Assembly (NCBI GenBank): GCA_024103215.1
Contig: JAGFIY010000053.1
Coordinates: 20,754-84,753, forward strand
Reading direction: 5' to 3'
From: Melioribacteraceae bacterium
GTDB lineage: Bacteria; Bacteroidota; Ignavibacteria; Ignavibacteriales; Melioribacteraceae
Length of the DNA: 64,000 nt
This document shows positions 37,528 through 46,596 of this stretch, piece by piece. The notes under the pieces are model-generated. The model made no database searches, was not told where the DNA came from, and worked only from the letters and a program-made list of their open reading frames with translations. Position numbers and translations under genes: made by a program. Numbering within the stretch: position 1 is the first letter of the stretch; each line of letters starts with the position of its first letter.

Positions 37528-38748
37528 ATGGAAAAAATTAGAGGATGGTTCACGGGAGTTCCCTTTCTTGACGAAAACATCGAAGCTGTTATTGCTGTTA
37601 TTCTTGCAGTTATTGCCTATTTCATAACAAAAAAAGTATTGTTTCAAGTAATAGCAAAACTTGTTAAAAAAACCAAAACAGATCTTGACGATATTTTTCT
37701 TAACGATAGAGTGCTTCGAAGAATATCATTTATTCCGCCTTTAATAATTCTGTATTCAGTTACTTTCTTTGAATTAAAAACCGAAACAATAATTGATAAT
37801 ATCCTTGAAGCAATTATTGCGTTCGTTTTTTTGCTTACAATAACCGCATTTATCGATGCAATTATTGAAGTAATACAAAAATTTCCCCGTTTCCGTGATA
37901 GGCCGATGAAAGGATACGGACAGGTTGTAAAAATTATACTTTATATTATCGGAATTGTGTTTATAATCGGTTTGCTGACAGGCCAAAATCCCTGGGGATT
38001 GTTTGCTGGATTAGGAGCCATGAGTGCAATACTTCTGCTTATTTTTAAGGATACGATTCTTTCTTTTGTGGCGAGCATTCAAATCACTTCGTATGATTTG
38101 GTAAAGGTCGGCGATTGGATTGAGATGCCGAAATACGGAGTTGACGGTGATATTATGGACATAGCTCTTCACACTGTAAAAGTAAGAAACTTCGATAAAA
38201 CTATAACTGTTATCCCCACACTTTCTCTGATTGAAACATCTTTCAAAAACTGGCGGGGAATGCAGGAAACGGGCGGGAGAAGAATAAAAAGATCAATTTA
38301 TTTGGACTTGGCAAGCATTAAATTTTGCACCGATGAAATGTTGAAAAGATACGAAAATTTTGTTTTTATATCAGATTATATAAAATTTAAAAAAGAAGAT
38401 ATAAGTAAATATAATTCCGAGCTTAAAGTTGATCCCGAACATTGGTTTAACGGCAGAAGACTCACGAACATAGGAACTTTTCGCGAATACCTAAAATCTT
38501 ATTTAAAAAACAGAAAGGATATTAGACAGGATTTAACATTTTTAGTACGACAATTGCCGGCAACAGAACACGGACTGCCAATTGAAATTTATATTTTTGC
38601 CGCCACTACTGTTTGGACTGAATACGAAGAGATTCAAGCTGATATATTTGATCATATCTTTGCGATAATACCCGAATTTGATCTTAAAATTTATCAAAGT
38701 CCAAGCAGTCACGATCTAAAAGAAATTTCGGCCGGAAAACCAAACTAG
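37528..38748 (+). CDS. MscS-family mechanosensitive ion channel
   Basis: A 406-residue YbdG-like MscS protein. Hydrophobic helices lie at about 17-37, 66-90, 95-115 and 137-155, followed by the pore-lining helix and beta domain (GLGAMSAILLLIFKDTILSF, then SYDLVKVGDWIEMPKYGVDGDI, about 165-215). The C-terminal cytoplasmic region is long. It should open on membrane tension or signal osmotic stress. It begins the rightward run with the TPP enzyme, which starts ten bases after its stop. Confidence 0.9.
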   Translation: MEKIRGWFTGVPFLDENIEAVIAVILAVIAYFITKKVLFQVIAKLVKKTKTDLDDIFLNDRVLRRISFIPPLIILYSVTFFELKTETIIDNILEAIIAFVFLLTITAFIDAIIEVIQKFPRFRDRPMKGYGQVVKIILYIIGIVFIIGLLTGQNPWGLFAGLGAMSAILLLIFKDTILSFVASIQITSYDLVKVGDWIEMPKYGVDGDIMDIALHTVKVRNFDKTITVIPTLSLIETSFKNWRGMQETGGRRIKRSIYLDLASIKFCTDEMLKRYENFVFISDYIKFKKEDISKYNSELKVDPEHWFNGRRLTNIGTFREYLKSYLKNRKDIRQDLTFLVRQLPATEHGLPIEIYIFAATTVWTEYEEIQADIFDHIFAIIPEFDLKIYQSPSSHDLKEISAGKPN

Positions 38749-38758
38749 GACAGAATAG

Positions 38759-39913
38759 ATGAAAGTAAAAGTTTCTCAAGCAGCCGCATACGCCTTAAAA
38801 GATCTTGGTGTTGAAGTGATTACTAATGTGCCGGGTTTCGGCGGAAGCGAAACAATGACTGAGATCAATCAAATTTTTGGAAAAAATTTTCCCGTCTCTT
38901 TTAATGAAGAAGTTTCTTACACAATTGCCCATGGTGCCAGCATTGCCGGAAAGCGTTCTTGCTCAATAATGAAATCCCAAGGTTTTGCAAAAGCAGCTAA
39001 TTCAATTTTGGATTCGCTTTACACTGACTTGACAGCCGGTTTTATGATTTTAATTTTCGATGATCCCGACGGCAGCCACTCTGACAATATCATAGAAATC
39101 GATCCCATTCTTAAAGGATTTAAAATTCCGTTCCTAAGATCAACAGGAACAAATATTTACGATGATATACTGAAAGCATATGAAGAATCTGAGAAGCGGA
39201 AACTTCCGTTTGTAATTATCTTTAATGCTATGTTAATCGATTCGCCTTCAAATTTTGAGAGAAAGGAAAATTCACGCAAATCTTTCGAGTATAAAAGGAG
39301 CGTTTTAGATCATGTTGTTCACCCGTTTTTAGCCGAATATCAATTCAGAAAATTCATAGCAAAAACTCTTCAAGGTGATTTAACCTCGCTAATAAAACCT
39401 AATTTACCAAATGTACCTTTAGATCTCCCGGAGCGTTATAAAATAAATGCCCAGAAATACGAGCCCCTTTTTCAAGTTTTTAGAGATTTGCGCGGTGATG
39501 TCGTTTCCGGGGATACTAGTACATCAAGTGTTTATGTTTTCCCGCCATATTCCTGTATAGATATTGTAACTTATATTGGAGGGAGTATTCCTCTTGCAAT
39601 TGGAGCTTATCTTGCCGGAAATAAAGATGTTTGGGCGCTTACCGGAGATTTTGGTTTTATTGCAGCAGGTCATATGGGTTTAATAGAACTGCTCCAAAGA
39701 GAGATTCCTGTCAAAGTTCTGATTTTTAACAACAAGCAGGCATCAGCAACCGGAGGTCAGACGATTCCTAAAAAAATTATGATGAGATTATTAGCGGGTT
39801 ATGAAAATTTTCTTCTGCATATCTCAAATCCAACTGATGTGTTTGAGGTTAATCAAGTTTTAACCGAAGCAAAAAAATCGGATACTTTCAAAATTATTGT
39901 TGCAGATTTTTAA
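38759..39913 (+). CDS. TPP-dependent enzyme related to indolepyruvate oxidoreductase alpha, no Fe-S domain
   Basis: A 384-residue thiamine-diphosphate enzyme. The N-terminal half (about 1-170) is a pyrimidine-binding domain (ALKDLGVEVITNVPGFGGSE; the catalytic glutamate is probably in NEEVSYTIAHG). The C-terminal half holds the pyrophosphate motif: Gly296-Asp297 (LTGDFGF) followed 26 residues later by Asn324-Asn325 (IFNNKQASATGGQ), which resembles the LDNRTTAMTGHQ region of IorA. The transketolase-like central domain and the C-terminal ferredoxin domain of IorA are missing, so it is much shorter. Alternatives are phosphonopyruvate or sulfopyruvate decarboxylase-like enzymes. The substrate is unknown; a cupin and a DUF819 permease follow. 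Confidence 0.72.
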   Translation: MKVKVSQAAAYALKDLGVEVITNVPGFGGSETMTEINQIFGKNFPVSFNEEVSYTIAHGASIAGKRSCSIMKSQGFAKAANSILDSLYTDLTAGFMILIFDDPDGSHSDNIIEIDPILKGFKIPFLRSTGTNIYDDILKAYEESEKRKLPFVIIFNAMLIDSPSNFERKENSRKSFEYKRSVLDHVVHPFLAEYQFRKFIAKTLQGDLTSLIKPNLPNVPLDLPERYKINAQKYEPLFQVFRDLRGDVVSGDTSTSSVYVFPPYSCIDIVTYIGGSIPLAIGAYLAGNKDVWALTGDFGFIAAGHMGLIELLQREIPVKVLIFNNKQASATGGQTIPKKIMMRLLAGYENFLLHISNPTDVFEVNQVLTEAKKSDTFKIIVADF

Positions 39914-39987
39914 TTTCTTTCTCGGCTTTTATTCAAAAAAAGATTTACTATTTTCATTACAGAGTCTTACCCATAAACCGATAAATC

Positions 39988-40299
39988 ATGATAAAAAATT
40001 ATTTCGATGAAATACCCGAAAATGTACCGGAAGAATTAATTGAAACAATAATTTCATCGGAAAAAATCCGGGTTGAAAGAATTATCTCGGATAATCATGC
40101 ATCCCCCGAAAATTTTTGGTACGATCAAAGTGAAAATGAATTTGTGCTGCTTTTACAAGGAAATGCTGTTATTCAATTCGAAAATTATGAACAGGATTTG
40201 AAGCCGGGCGATTATATCATTATTGAAGCACATAATAAACATCGTGTTAAATCCACAAGCGGCAGCGAAAAAACAATCTGGCTTACAATATTTTATTAA
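39988..40299 (+). CDS. Cupin-domain protein
   Basis: A 103-residue single-domain cupin. Motif 1 is weak (WYDQSENEFVLLLQGNAVIQFE) and motif 2 is LKPGDYIIIEAHNKHRV with a likely metal-binding histidine; the paired histidines of motif 1 are not evident, so the metal site may be incomplete. Small cupins of this kind often bind sugars or act as isomerases. It stands between the TPP enzyme and the DUF819 permease, whose gene begins 11 bases downstream. Confidence 0.8.
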   Translation: MIKNYFDEIPENVPEELIETIISSEKIRVERIISDNHASPENFWYDQSENEFVLLLQGNAVIQFENYEQDLKPGDYIIIEAHNKHRVKSTSGSEKTIWLTIFY

Positions 40300-40310
40300 G
40301 AGGAAGATTT

Positions 40311-41450
40311 ATGTTTTCAAATACATTGATTGCATCTGATAATTCATGGATGCTCTGGGCAATTTTAATTGCAGCAGCATCCTTCGGAGTTTGGGCTGAA
40401 AAAACAAAGTTGGGCTCTAAACTATCGGCGGTTGTAGTGACCATACTTGTTACATTCATTTTATCGAATCTTTCAATAATCCCAACAGAATCTAAAACTT
40501 ATGATATAGTTTGGAGTTATCTTGTTCCTCTTGCAATTCCCTTACTTCTTTTTAAAGCAAATATTTCTAGAATTATTAAAGATTCGGGTCCGACATTAAT
40601 CGCATTTATAATAGGCGGAATAGGAACCGTAACAGGTACAATAATAGCCTATTCAATCGTAAATATGGGTGAAGAAGGGTGGAAAATTGCCGGCATCTTT
40701 TGTTCTACCTATGTGGGTGGTTCAATGAATTATGTTGCCGCTGCTGAAGCACTTCAGTTGAAATCAGCAGATTTACTTACAGCCGGCATAGCTGCTGATA
40801 ATCTTGTAATGACTCTATACTTTCTCTTGTTGTTCGCTATTCCTGCAATAAAGTGGATTACAAAATTTTTCCCGGAAAGGAAACTCATTGATGAGGATTC
40901 AAAATTCTACGAAGAAAATTCAGATGATCATAGTCTGACAGTATTCGATTTAGGAACATCACTCACTATTACTTTTGTTGTTTGTGCAATCGGATTTGCA
41001 CTTCAGGATGTGTTAGGAATTTCAGGCAGCGGAATCTTAATTATTACGGCAATCATCGTTGCTCTTGCTTCAATTTTTCCAAAACAGTTTAATTCGATCA
41101 AGGGTGCGGATAAAATCGGAACTTTCTTTATGCAAGTATTTTTTGCAGCTATTGGTGCAAGTGCAAACATAGGAATTGTATTAAAAGTCGGTCCAGTTCT
41201 CTTTATCTTTGCTGCAATGATACTTTCGTGCCATCTTATATTTTTGTTATTTTTTGGCAGAATGTTAAAACTTGATATTCGAGAAATAGTGATCGCATCA
41301 AATGCAAATATGGGCGGACCAACCACCGCAGCAGCTATGGCTGTTGCCCGAAAATGGCACGCCCTTGTTATACCGGCTATTTTATGCGGAACTCTCGGAT
41401 ATGCGATTGCAACTTTTATAGGGGTGGGAGTCGCTCATTTAATAAGGTAA
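40311..41450 (+). CDS. DUF819 family membrane protein (YjcL-like)
   Basis: A 379-residue protein with ten or eleven hydrophobic helices and a short hydrophilic loop near residues 185-205. Family-typical segments are FCSTYVGGSMNYVAAAEALQ (about 130-149) and ANMGGPTTAAAMAVARKWHALVIPA (about 334-358), an inverted pair that resembles the substrate sites of secondary transporters. The substrate is unknown. It is the fourth gene of the run from mscS and is followed six bases later by pspC. Confidence 0.85.
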   Translation: MFSNTLIASDNSWMLWAILIAAASFGVWAEKTKLGSKLSAVVVTILVTFILSNLSIIPTESKTYDIVWSYLVPLAIPLLLFKANISRIIKDSGPTLIAFIIGGIGTVTGTIIAYSIVNMGEEGWKIAGIFCSTYVGGSMNYVAAAEALQLKSADLLTAGIAADNLVMTLYFLLLFAIPAIKWITKFFPERKLIDEDSKFYEENSDDHSLTVFDLGTSLTITFVVCAIGFALQDVLGISGSGILIITAIIVALASIFPKQFNSIKGADKIGTFFMQVFFAAIGASANIGIVLKVGPVLFIFAAMILSCHLIFLLFFGRMLKLDIREIVIASNANMGGPTTAAAMAVARKWHALVIPAILCGTLGYAIATFIGVGVAHLIR

Positions 41451-41456
41451 AATGAA

Positions 41457-41651
41457 ATGGCGTTCAGCAATATTAAAAGATCGAATGACAGATATCTCGG
41501 TGGAGTGCTCGGCGGAATTGCAAATCATTTAGGTTGGAACGTCTGGTTTGTTAGAATTTCTTATTCAGTCCTCAGCTTGATTGGATTTTTAGTTCCGGGC
41601 TTTATCGTTTATATAATTCTTTGGACAATAATGGAAAAACCGGATGAATAA
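41457..41651 (+). CDS. PspC-domain membrane protein
   Basis: A 64-residue protein that is nearly all PspC domain: KRSNDRYLGGVLGGIANHLG, WFVRISYSVLSL, and a helix ending in IILWTIMEKPDE. PspC domains belong to envelope-stress systems, often as small inner-membrane proteins. No PspA or PspB is nearby. Its end overlaps the following gene by eight bases. Confidence 0.9.
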   Translation: MAFSNIKRSNDRYLGGVLGGIANHLGWNVWFVRISYSVLSLIGFLVPGFIVYIILWTIMEKPDE

Positions 41652-42213
41652 TAAATTCAAAAAATATTTGTTGATTATAACTTCACTTGCTTACTTGAGC
41701 ATATTCCCTTCAATTTCATCTGCTCAAATTAATACTTTAATGTTTGGAGGCAGTGTGGGTTTTGGTGAAATTAAAAGCAACACACCGCAACAATCAACAT
41801 TAAATCTGAGAATTCTTACTGAATTTGAAACTTCGTTTTGGGCGGGAGTTTATTTCAGGTTCTCTTATCAAATAGCTAAAGACTTTGAAGCATTCCTCCC
41901 GGATACTTCGCCGCAAAGTCATTTCCCTTATCTTCAAATCTTCGGCTTTACCGGCAACATAAAACAATATTTGGACAAAAATATTTTTTTAAAAGAAGGT
42001 GCGGGATTAATCGCTGTTAACGACAGATTATTCAAAACGAGAGATATCTGGGGAGCGGGTGTGACTTTCAATGCGATGCTTGGACTTGATTTAAGAGAAA
42101 ACTTCGGAGAAGGATTCACTATTGGAGCCGGTGTGGATTATGGTCTTGCATTCAACTTCGAAAATTCGCAATTTTATTCTTTCTCAGCGCAATTGGATTA
42201 TTATCTTTTCTAA
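41644..42213 (+). CDS. Putative small outer-membrane beta-barrel protein
   Basis: A 189-residue protein with a signal peptide (about 1-27, ending SSAQ) and alternating strands consistent with an eight-stranded barrel, ending SFSAQLDYYLF with a terminal aromatic as required for barrel insertion. No named family is recognised. It is coupled to pspC by an eight-base overlap, and its stop codon overlaps the convergent pheA stop. Confidence 0.7.
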   Translation: MNNKFKKYLLIITSLAYLSIFPSISSAQINTLMFGGSVGFGEIKSNTPQQSTLNLRILTEFETSFWAGVYFRFSYQIAKDFEAFLPDTSPQSHFPYLQIFGFTGNIKQYLDKNIFLKEGAGLIAVNDRLFKTRDIWGAGVTFNAMLGLDLRENFGEGFTIGAGVDYGLAFNFENSQFYSFSAQLDYYLF

Positions 42214-43382
42214 ACTTCTTTTTCCTGATCAGCGACTTTTGTTTTTGTAATTTCCTGCGAAGGATAACTTCCCAATACTTTTACGAAACGGGTGTGTTTG
42301 TTTAACTCTTCGACTGCCTTTTTTACTTTCTCGTCAGCAATGTTTCCTAAGAAATCAAGATAAAACATTTCTTCCCATGGATTACCCATAACCGGTCGGG
42401 ATTCGAGTTTTGTTAAGTTCAAACCATATTTTCTAAAAACATTCAACGCATCAACCAATGAACCTGCTGTTTGTGCTGTTGCAATTACAAGCGATGTTTT
42501 ACATTCGATTCTTGAATCAACCGAAACGGGTTTGCGTGCACAGACAATAAATCTCGTAAAATTCTCGCTCTGGTTAGCTATGTTCTCTCTGAGAATTTTC
42601 ACGTTAAACAAATTTGCTGCCTCTTTACTTGCAATTGCCGCAACGAATTTATTTTTTTCCTCCTTAATTTTTTTAACCGACATCGCAGTATCGGCAAAGT
42701 ATTCAATTGCGCAATCGGGCAGGCTTGATAGAAACCTGCTGCACTGTGCGGCTGCTTGATAATGTGCATAAATCTTTTTTATCTCAAATGTTGAGATTTC
42801 GTCTTTTGCAACAAGACAATGATTAACTTCATGACGTTCTTCACCAACAATGCTCAGAGTAGTGTGAAGAAGTAAATCATAAACTTCATTGATTCCCCCT
42901 GAAGTTGTATTTTCAATCGGAAGAATTGCATAATCCGCTTCTCCTTTTTCAGTATAGTTAACAACATCATCAAATCTGTTTCCGCTGATTAAAATAAGAT
43001 CGTCATTGTAAGAGGAAAAAAACTTTTTTGCTGCTAAGTAACTGTATGATCCTTCAATTCCTTGGATTGCGACACGAAGCTGTTTTGTATGCATCTCATT
43101 TTGATTTGCTAGCCGCTGCAAATAGCTGTGCTGCAGTCTTATTGAATCGTCTATAATCTCATAAAAAACTTTCGAGACGAGTTGCTGACTTATTCCGTGT
43201 TCTTTTCCAATTTCAATTAGTCTAACGAGTAATTCTTCCTCTCTTTTGGGATCACGTATCGGTTTATCGGTTACTTCCTTGGCTTCAACAATCTCTTTGC
43301 TGATTTTCCTTCTTTCGGCAATCAGTTTTACTATTTTCTCGTCGATATCGTTTATTCTTTTACGCAGCTCTAAAAGCTCCAA
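42210..43382 (-). CDS. pheA: Bifunctional chorismate mutase/prephenate dehydratase
   Basis: A 390-residue enzyme that makes phenylpyruvate from chorismate in phenylalanine synthesis. It has an AroQ-type chorismate mutase domain (about 1-90; LRKRINDIDEKIVKLIAERR, KPIRDPKREEELL), a prephenate dehydratase domain (about 97-280; GIEGSYSYLAAKKFF and the catalytic NFTRFIV) and a C-terminal ACT domain with the phenylalanine-binding ESRPVMGNPWEEMFYLDF, so feedback inhibition by phenylalanine is expected. Translation starts at TTG 43380-43382. It stands alone between the pspC run and the cytochrome cluster. Confidence 0.95.
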   Translation of the reverse strand: MELLELRKRINDIDEKIVKLIAERRKISKEIVEAKEVTDKPIRDPKREEELLVRLIEIGKEHGISQQLVSKVFYEIIDDSIRLQHSYLQRLANQNEMHTKQLRVAIQGIEGSYSYLAAKKFFSSYNDDLILISGNRFDDVVNYTEKGEADYAILPIENTTSGGINEVYDLLLHTTLSIVGEERHEVNHCLVAKDEISTFEIKKIYAHYQAAAQCSRFLSSLPDCAIEYFADTAMSVKKIKEEKNKFVAAIASKEAANLFNVKILRENIANQSENFTRFIVCARKPVSVDSRIECKTSLVIATAQTAGSLVDALNVFRKYGLNLTKLESRPVMGNPWEEMFYLDFLGNIADEKVKKAVEELNKHTRFVKVLGSYPSQEITKTKVADQEKEV

Positions 43383-43521
43383 ATCGGTTGCCTACTGAAT
43401 ATTTATATATTATCTATATCGAATCTAAGTAAAAATTATCAAAAAAATTGCCAATTATCTATAATTAGATTATATTGAATGTAAACGAATCTTAATGTCT
43501 TATTATCCTTGGGAGGAAAAA

Positions 43522-44085
43522 ATGAAAAAAGCTGTTGTATTAGTAGTATTCGCTTTACTTTCCCTTTCTCTTGTTGCATTTACACTGTTGGAATCAAGTC
43601 CTACGGTTGATGCAAAGTATATCGGAACAAAAAAATGCGGTATGTGTCACAAAGCAAAGACCGGTGATCAACTGGGTATTTGGGAAAAAAGCCAGCATGC
43701 TCAAGCCTACAAAACACTTCAAAGCGATGCATCAAAAGCAATTGTTAAAGAAAAAGGTTTAGGCGATGACGCAACAAAAGTTGCAGAATGTTTAGCTTGC
43801 CACGTTACGGGTGCAGGAGAAGATGCTTCTAAATTTGAAAAATCTTTCTCGATCGAAGATGGAATATCATGCGAAGCATGTCATGGTGCAGGGTCAGAGT
43901 ACAAATCGAAAAAAATAATGGAAGATCACGCTGCTTCAGTTGCTAATGGTATGACAGAATACAAAACCGAAGCCGATATTGAAGCACAATGCAAAACTTG
44001 CCACAACGAAAAAAGCCCTACTTTTAAAGGATTTAAATTCAAAGAAGCATGGGCAAAAATAGCACATCCAACTAAAGAAGGTTAA
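43522..44085 (+). CDS. Tetrahaem cytochrome c, c554-like
   Basis: A secreted 187-residue cytochrome with four CXXCH haem-attachment sites (CGMCH, CLACH, CEACH, CKTCH). The pattern KYIGTKKCGMCHKAKTG...WEKSQHAQAY, then ECLACHVTG and ISCEACHGAG, matches the cytochrome c554 / multihaem family that shuttles electrons in the periplasm. The open frame extends upstream to 43495, but GGGAGG at 43511-43516 lies five bases before ATG 43522, which starts a proper signal peptide (MKKAVVLVVFALLSLSLVAF). It is the first gene of a four-gene conduit cluster with a porin and two larger cytochromes. Confidence 0.9.
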   Translation: MKKAVVLVVFALLSLSLVAFTLLESSPTVDAKYIGTKKCGMCHKAKTGDQLGIWEKSQHAQAYKTLQSDASKAIVKEKGLGDDATKVAECLACHVTGAGEDASKFEKSFSIEDGISCEACHGAGSEYKSKKIMEDHAASVANGMTEYKTEADIEAQCKTCHNEKSPTFKGFKFKEAWAKIAHPTKEG

Positions 44086-44107
44086 CAACTATTTTCGGGC
44101 ATAAATA

Positions 44108-45385
44108 ATGAAAAAAATAGTATTTATAGTAGTTTTTTTAATAATGCCTGTAAGTTTAATAAGCCAAAATATAAACGGGAGAATATCATCTTCCGTTTAT
44201 AGTTTTGAGAGATATGACACTCAACAGGAAAAAACAAACTACATTCGTTCATTTCAATCGCTCACACTTAATGTTAATAAAGACAACTTTAGCTTTAGAA
44301 CACGCACAAACCTTGAAACAAATTTTTCAGAAAGCCTCGAAAATGATCCGCGTTTAAGATTTTATAATCTTTATTTCGAATTGCGAAATATTTTGGATGT
44401 TGCAACTGTTCGCCTCGGAAGACAATCAGCCTTTAATGGAGTTGGTAGCGGATTATATGACGGAGTTAATCTTAAACTAAAGTTCTCCGGTTTTAACATA
44501 AGTGGTTATTACGGAGGAAACGTTCCGGCATATCAAAAATTAGAATTTACTGATGATATTGCTGAAGACTACGTATTAAGCGGTAAAATTGCCTATAACG
44601 CGGTTGAAAATTTAAATGTATCTGTAGCTTATATTGATAAAAATTTCAAATCACAGGATTACATTACGCAAAGACTGGATGAAAATCTTAATCTTATCGA
44701 CGTATTGATTCAATCGAAATCGAATCAGTATAAATATCTATCCGGAAATGTTTCATACAATATGACTGATTATTTTTCTGCAAACGCCCGCTACGACTAT
44801 GATTTCAACTATAAGACAACCTCAAAAGTAGAGTTCCTCGGTCGCTATTCTCAGATAGAAAATCTTGGAATCAGCTTTTACTATAATTATAGAGAACCGC
44901 GGGTAAGATATAATTCGATTTTTGCCGTTTTTGATTTTGGCAACACTTCCGAAATTGAAGGTGGCATCGATTACAGTTTCGGCAAAGATTTTACAGTGTT
45001 CGGAAAATTTGCAACTGTTGAGTATAAGGACGATAATTCGCAGAGAATTTCGGTTGGCGTAAATTCGGTTTACGGTACTTTATCATACAGAAAATCTCTT
45101 GGTTATGCCGGCGAAATGGATGCTGTTTCAATCTCAACTGCAAGATCATTTTTCGATGGTTTATTAACGCCTTCAATCGGTTTAGCTTTTACTTCATATA
45201 AGTTGACCGAAGATTCACCTAAAAATGATCTGATGACACTCTTAGCCGGATTCAATTACAGACCGATAAACGTTCTCTCCTTCGATATTCAGGGTCAATA
45301 TCTTAACAATAAGATCTATAAAAACGACTTTAGAATTCTTTTCAAAGTTAATTTCTGGTTCAACGAAAACTTAAATATAATGTGA
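44108..45385 (+). CDS. Putative outer-membrane porin of the cytochrome cluster
   Basis: A 425-residue protein with a signal peptide (MKKIVFIVVFLIMPVSLISQ) and no CXXCH. The mature part is almost entirely alternating hydrophobic strands with aromatic girdles (NFSFRTRTNLETNF, RLRFYNLYFELRNILDVATVRLGRQ, FNISGYYGGNVPAYQKLEF) and ends FRILFKVNFWFNENLNIM. About 20 strands are plausible. I do not recognise a named family. Set between cytochrome genes with gaps of 22 and one bases, it is the obvious candidate for the barrel through which a cytochrome passes electrons across the outer membrane. Confidence 0.75.
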   Translation: MKKIVFIVVFLIMPVSLISQNINGRISSSVYSFERYDTQQEKTNYIRSFQSLTLNVNKDNFSFRTRTNLETNFSESLENDPRLRFYNLYFELRNILDVATVRLGRQSAFNGVGSGLYDGVNLKLKFSGFNISGYYGGNVPAYQKLEFTDDIAEDYVLSGKIAYNAVENLNVSVAYIDKNFKSQDYITQRLDENLNLIDVLIQSKSNQYKYLSGNVSYNMTDYFSANARYDYDFNYKTTSKVEFLGRYSQIENLGISFYYNYREPRVRYNSIFAVFDFGNTSEIEGGIDYSFGKDFTVFGKFATVEYKDDNSQRISVGVNSVYGTLSYRKSLGYAGEMDAVSISTARSFFDGLLTPSIGLAFTSYKLTEDSPKNDLMTLLAGFNYRPINVLSFDIQGQYLNNKIYKNDFRILFKVNFWFNENLNIM

Positions 45386-45386
45386 T

Positions 45387-46580
45387 ATGAAAAATAAAAT
45401 ACTTTACATAGGCATTTTTTCTCTTGCTGCAATTTTTCTTGCGGTAACCGCTTTTTCGCGAGAAGCTGAAGAAGAGAAAAAAACAAATAAGGATATACTG
45501 ATTTTTTCTCATGCGCTGCATGTGGAAATGGATATTGATTGTGAATCATGTCATACAATAATGGAAGACACTCCTACGCTTTCGGATATCAGGCTTCCGT
45601 TGATGGATACCTGTGCAGATTGCCATGATGTTGAGGACGAGGAACTATGCACAACATGTCATTATGATGAAGTGTATGAAACTTACCCTGAAAGGACATA
45701 TGAACTTTATTTCGATCACAGCTCCCACATGGAACAGGACATGTCCTGTGTTGATTGCCACAAAGGTTTGGATAAGATCGACTATGGATTCGAATCCGAG
45801 GAAACACATCCTTCAATGGAAAGTTGTTTCACTTGTCATAATGATATCTCGGTAGCTTCAAACACTTGTGAATCATGTCATATATCTACTGTTGATCTAA
45901 TTCCACAATCTCACAAAACAGCAGACTTTTTTGAAAATCATAAATTTGCTGCCGATATGGGAAATCAAGAATGCGCAGTTTGTCATGATAACAACTTCTG
46001 CGAGGACTGCCACACAGCAACTGTTATGATTACTGAAACAAACACCGCTTCGGATTTCTATACACCGTATTCTCCTCACAAGTATGTTGACAACACAAAT
46101 CAGCAGCAGATCACACGAGTTCACGATTTGAATTTTAGATTTACACATGGAATTGATGCAAAAGCAAAACGAGATCAATGTGCAACCTGTCATCAGCCTG
46201 AAACATTCTGCGTTGAATGTCATTCAAGTGAAGGAGGAGATTTTGCACTTGGCGGAGTTGTTCCCTATTCACATACCTTGAACGACTTTTTAACAATTGG
46301 TGTTGGAACCGGCGGCGGCGAACATGCTATTCTTGCTAAGAGAGATATTGAATCATGTGCAGGCTGCCACGACACACAAGGCGGTGATCCGACTTGTATT
46401 CTTTGTCACATTGATACTGATGGAATAAAGGGAACTAATCCAAAAACTCATGCTAATTCTTTTATGATGGATGCCGAAGGTGATTGGCACAGCGATGATG
46501 GTTCGTTATGTTTTAACTGTCACGTAAATACGAGAACTGCAGGCATCGGATTCTGCGGATATTGTCATAGTTCGAATTAA
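45387..46580 (+). CDS. Multihaem cytochrome c with 14 CXXCH motifs
   Basis: A 397-residue exported cytochrome. I count 14 CXXCH sites: CESCH, CADCH, CTTCH, CVDCH, CFTCH, CESCH, CAVCH, CEDCH, CATCH, CVECH, CAGCH, CILCH, CFNCH and CGYCH. That is one haem per 28 residues, dense enough to form a molecular wire. Spare histidines (HALHVEMD, DHSSHMEQD, HTLNDF) before several sites suggest cytochrome c3-like bis-histidine coordination. The N-terminal hydrophobic segment (about 4-23) could be a cleaved signal or an anchor. It begins one base after the porin stop, so porin and cytochrome are probably made together. Confidence 0.92.
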   Translation: MKNKILYIGIFSLAAIFLAVTAFSREAEEEKKTNKDILIFSHALHVEMDIDCESCHTIMEDTPTLSDIRLPLMDTCADCHDVEDEELCTTCHYDEVYETYPERTYELYFDHSSHMEQDMSCVDCHKGLDKIDYGFESEETHPSMESCFTCHNDISVASNTCESCHISTVDLIPQSHKTADFFENHKFAADMGNQECAVCHDNNFCEDCHTATVMITETNTASDFYTPYSPHKYVDNTNQQQITRVHDLNFRFTHGIDAKAKRDQCATCHQPETFCVECHSSEGGDFALGGVVPYSHTLNDFLTIGVGTGGGEHAILAKRDIESCAGCHDTQGGDPTCILCHIDTDGIKGTNPKTHANSFMMDAEGDWHSDDGSLCFNCHVNTRTAGIGFCGYCHSSN

Positions 46581-46596
46581 ATTTTATAGGAACGCC

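Noticed and set aside
45897..46223. 108-codon minus-strand frame with several cysteines
   Set aside because: Antisense to the 14-haem cytochrome; its cysteines are a by-product of the repeated TGT/CAC codons on the other strand.
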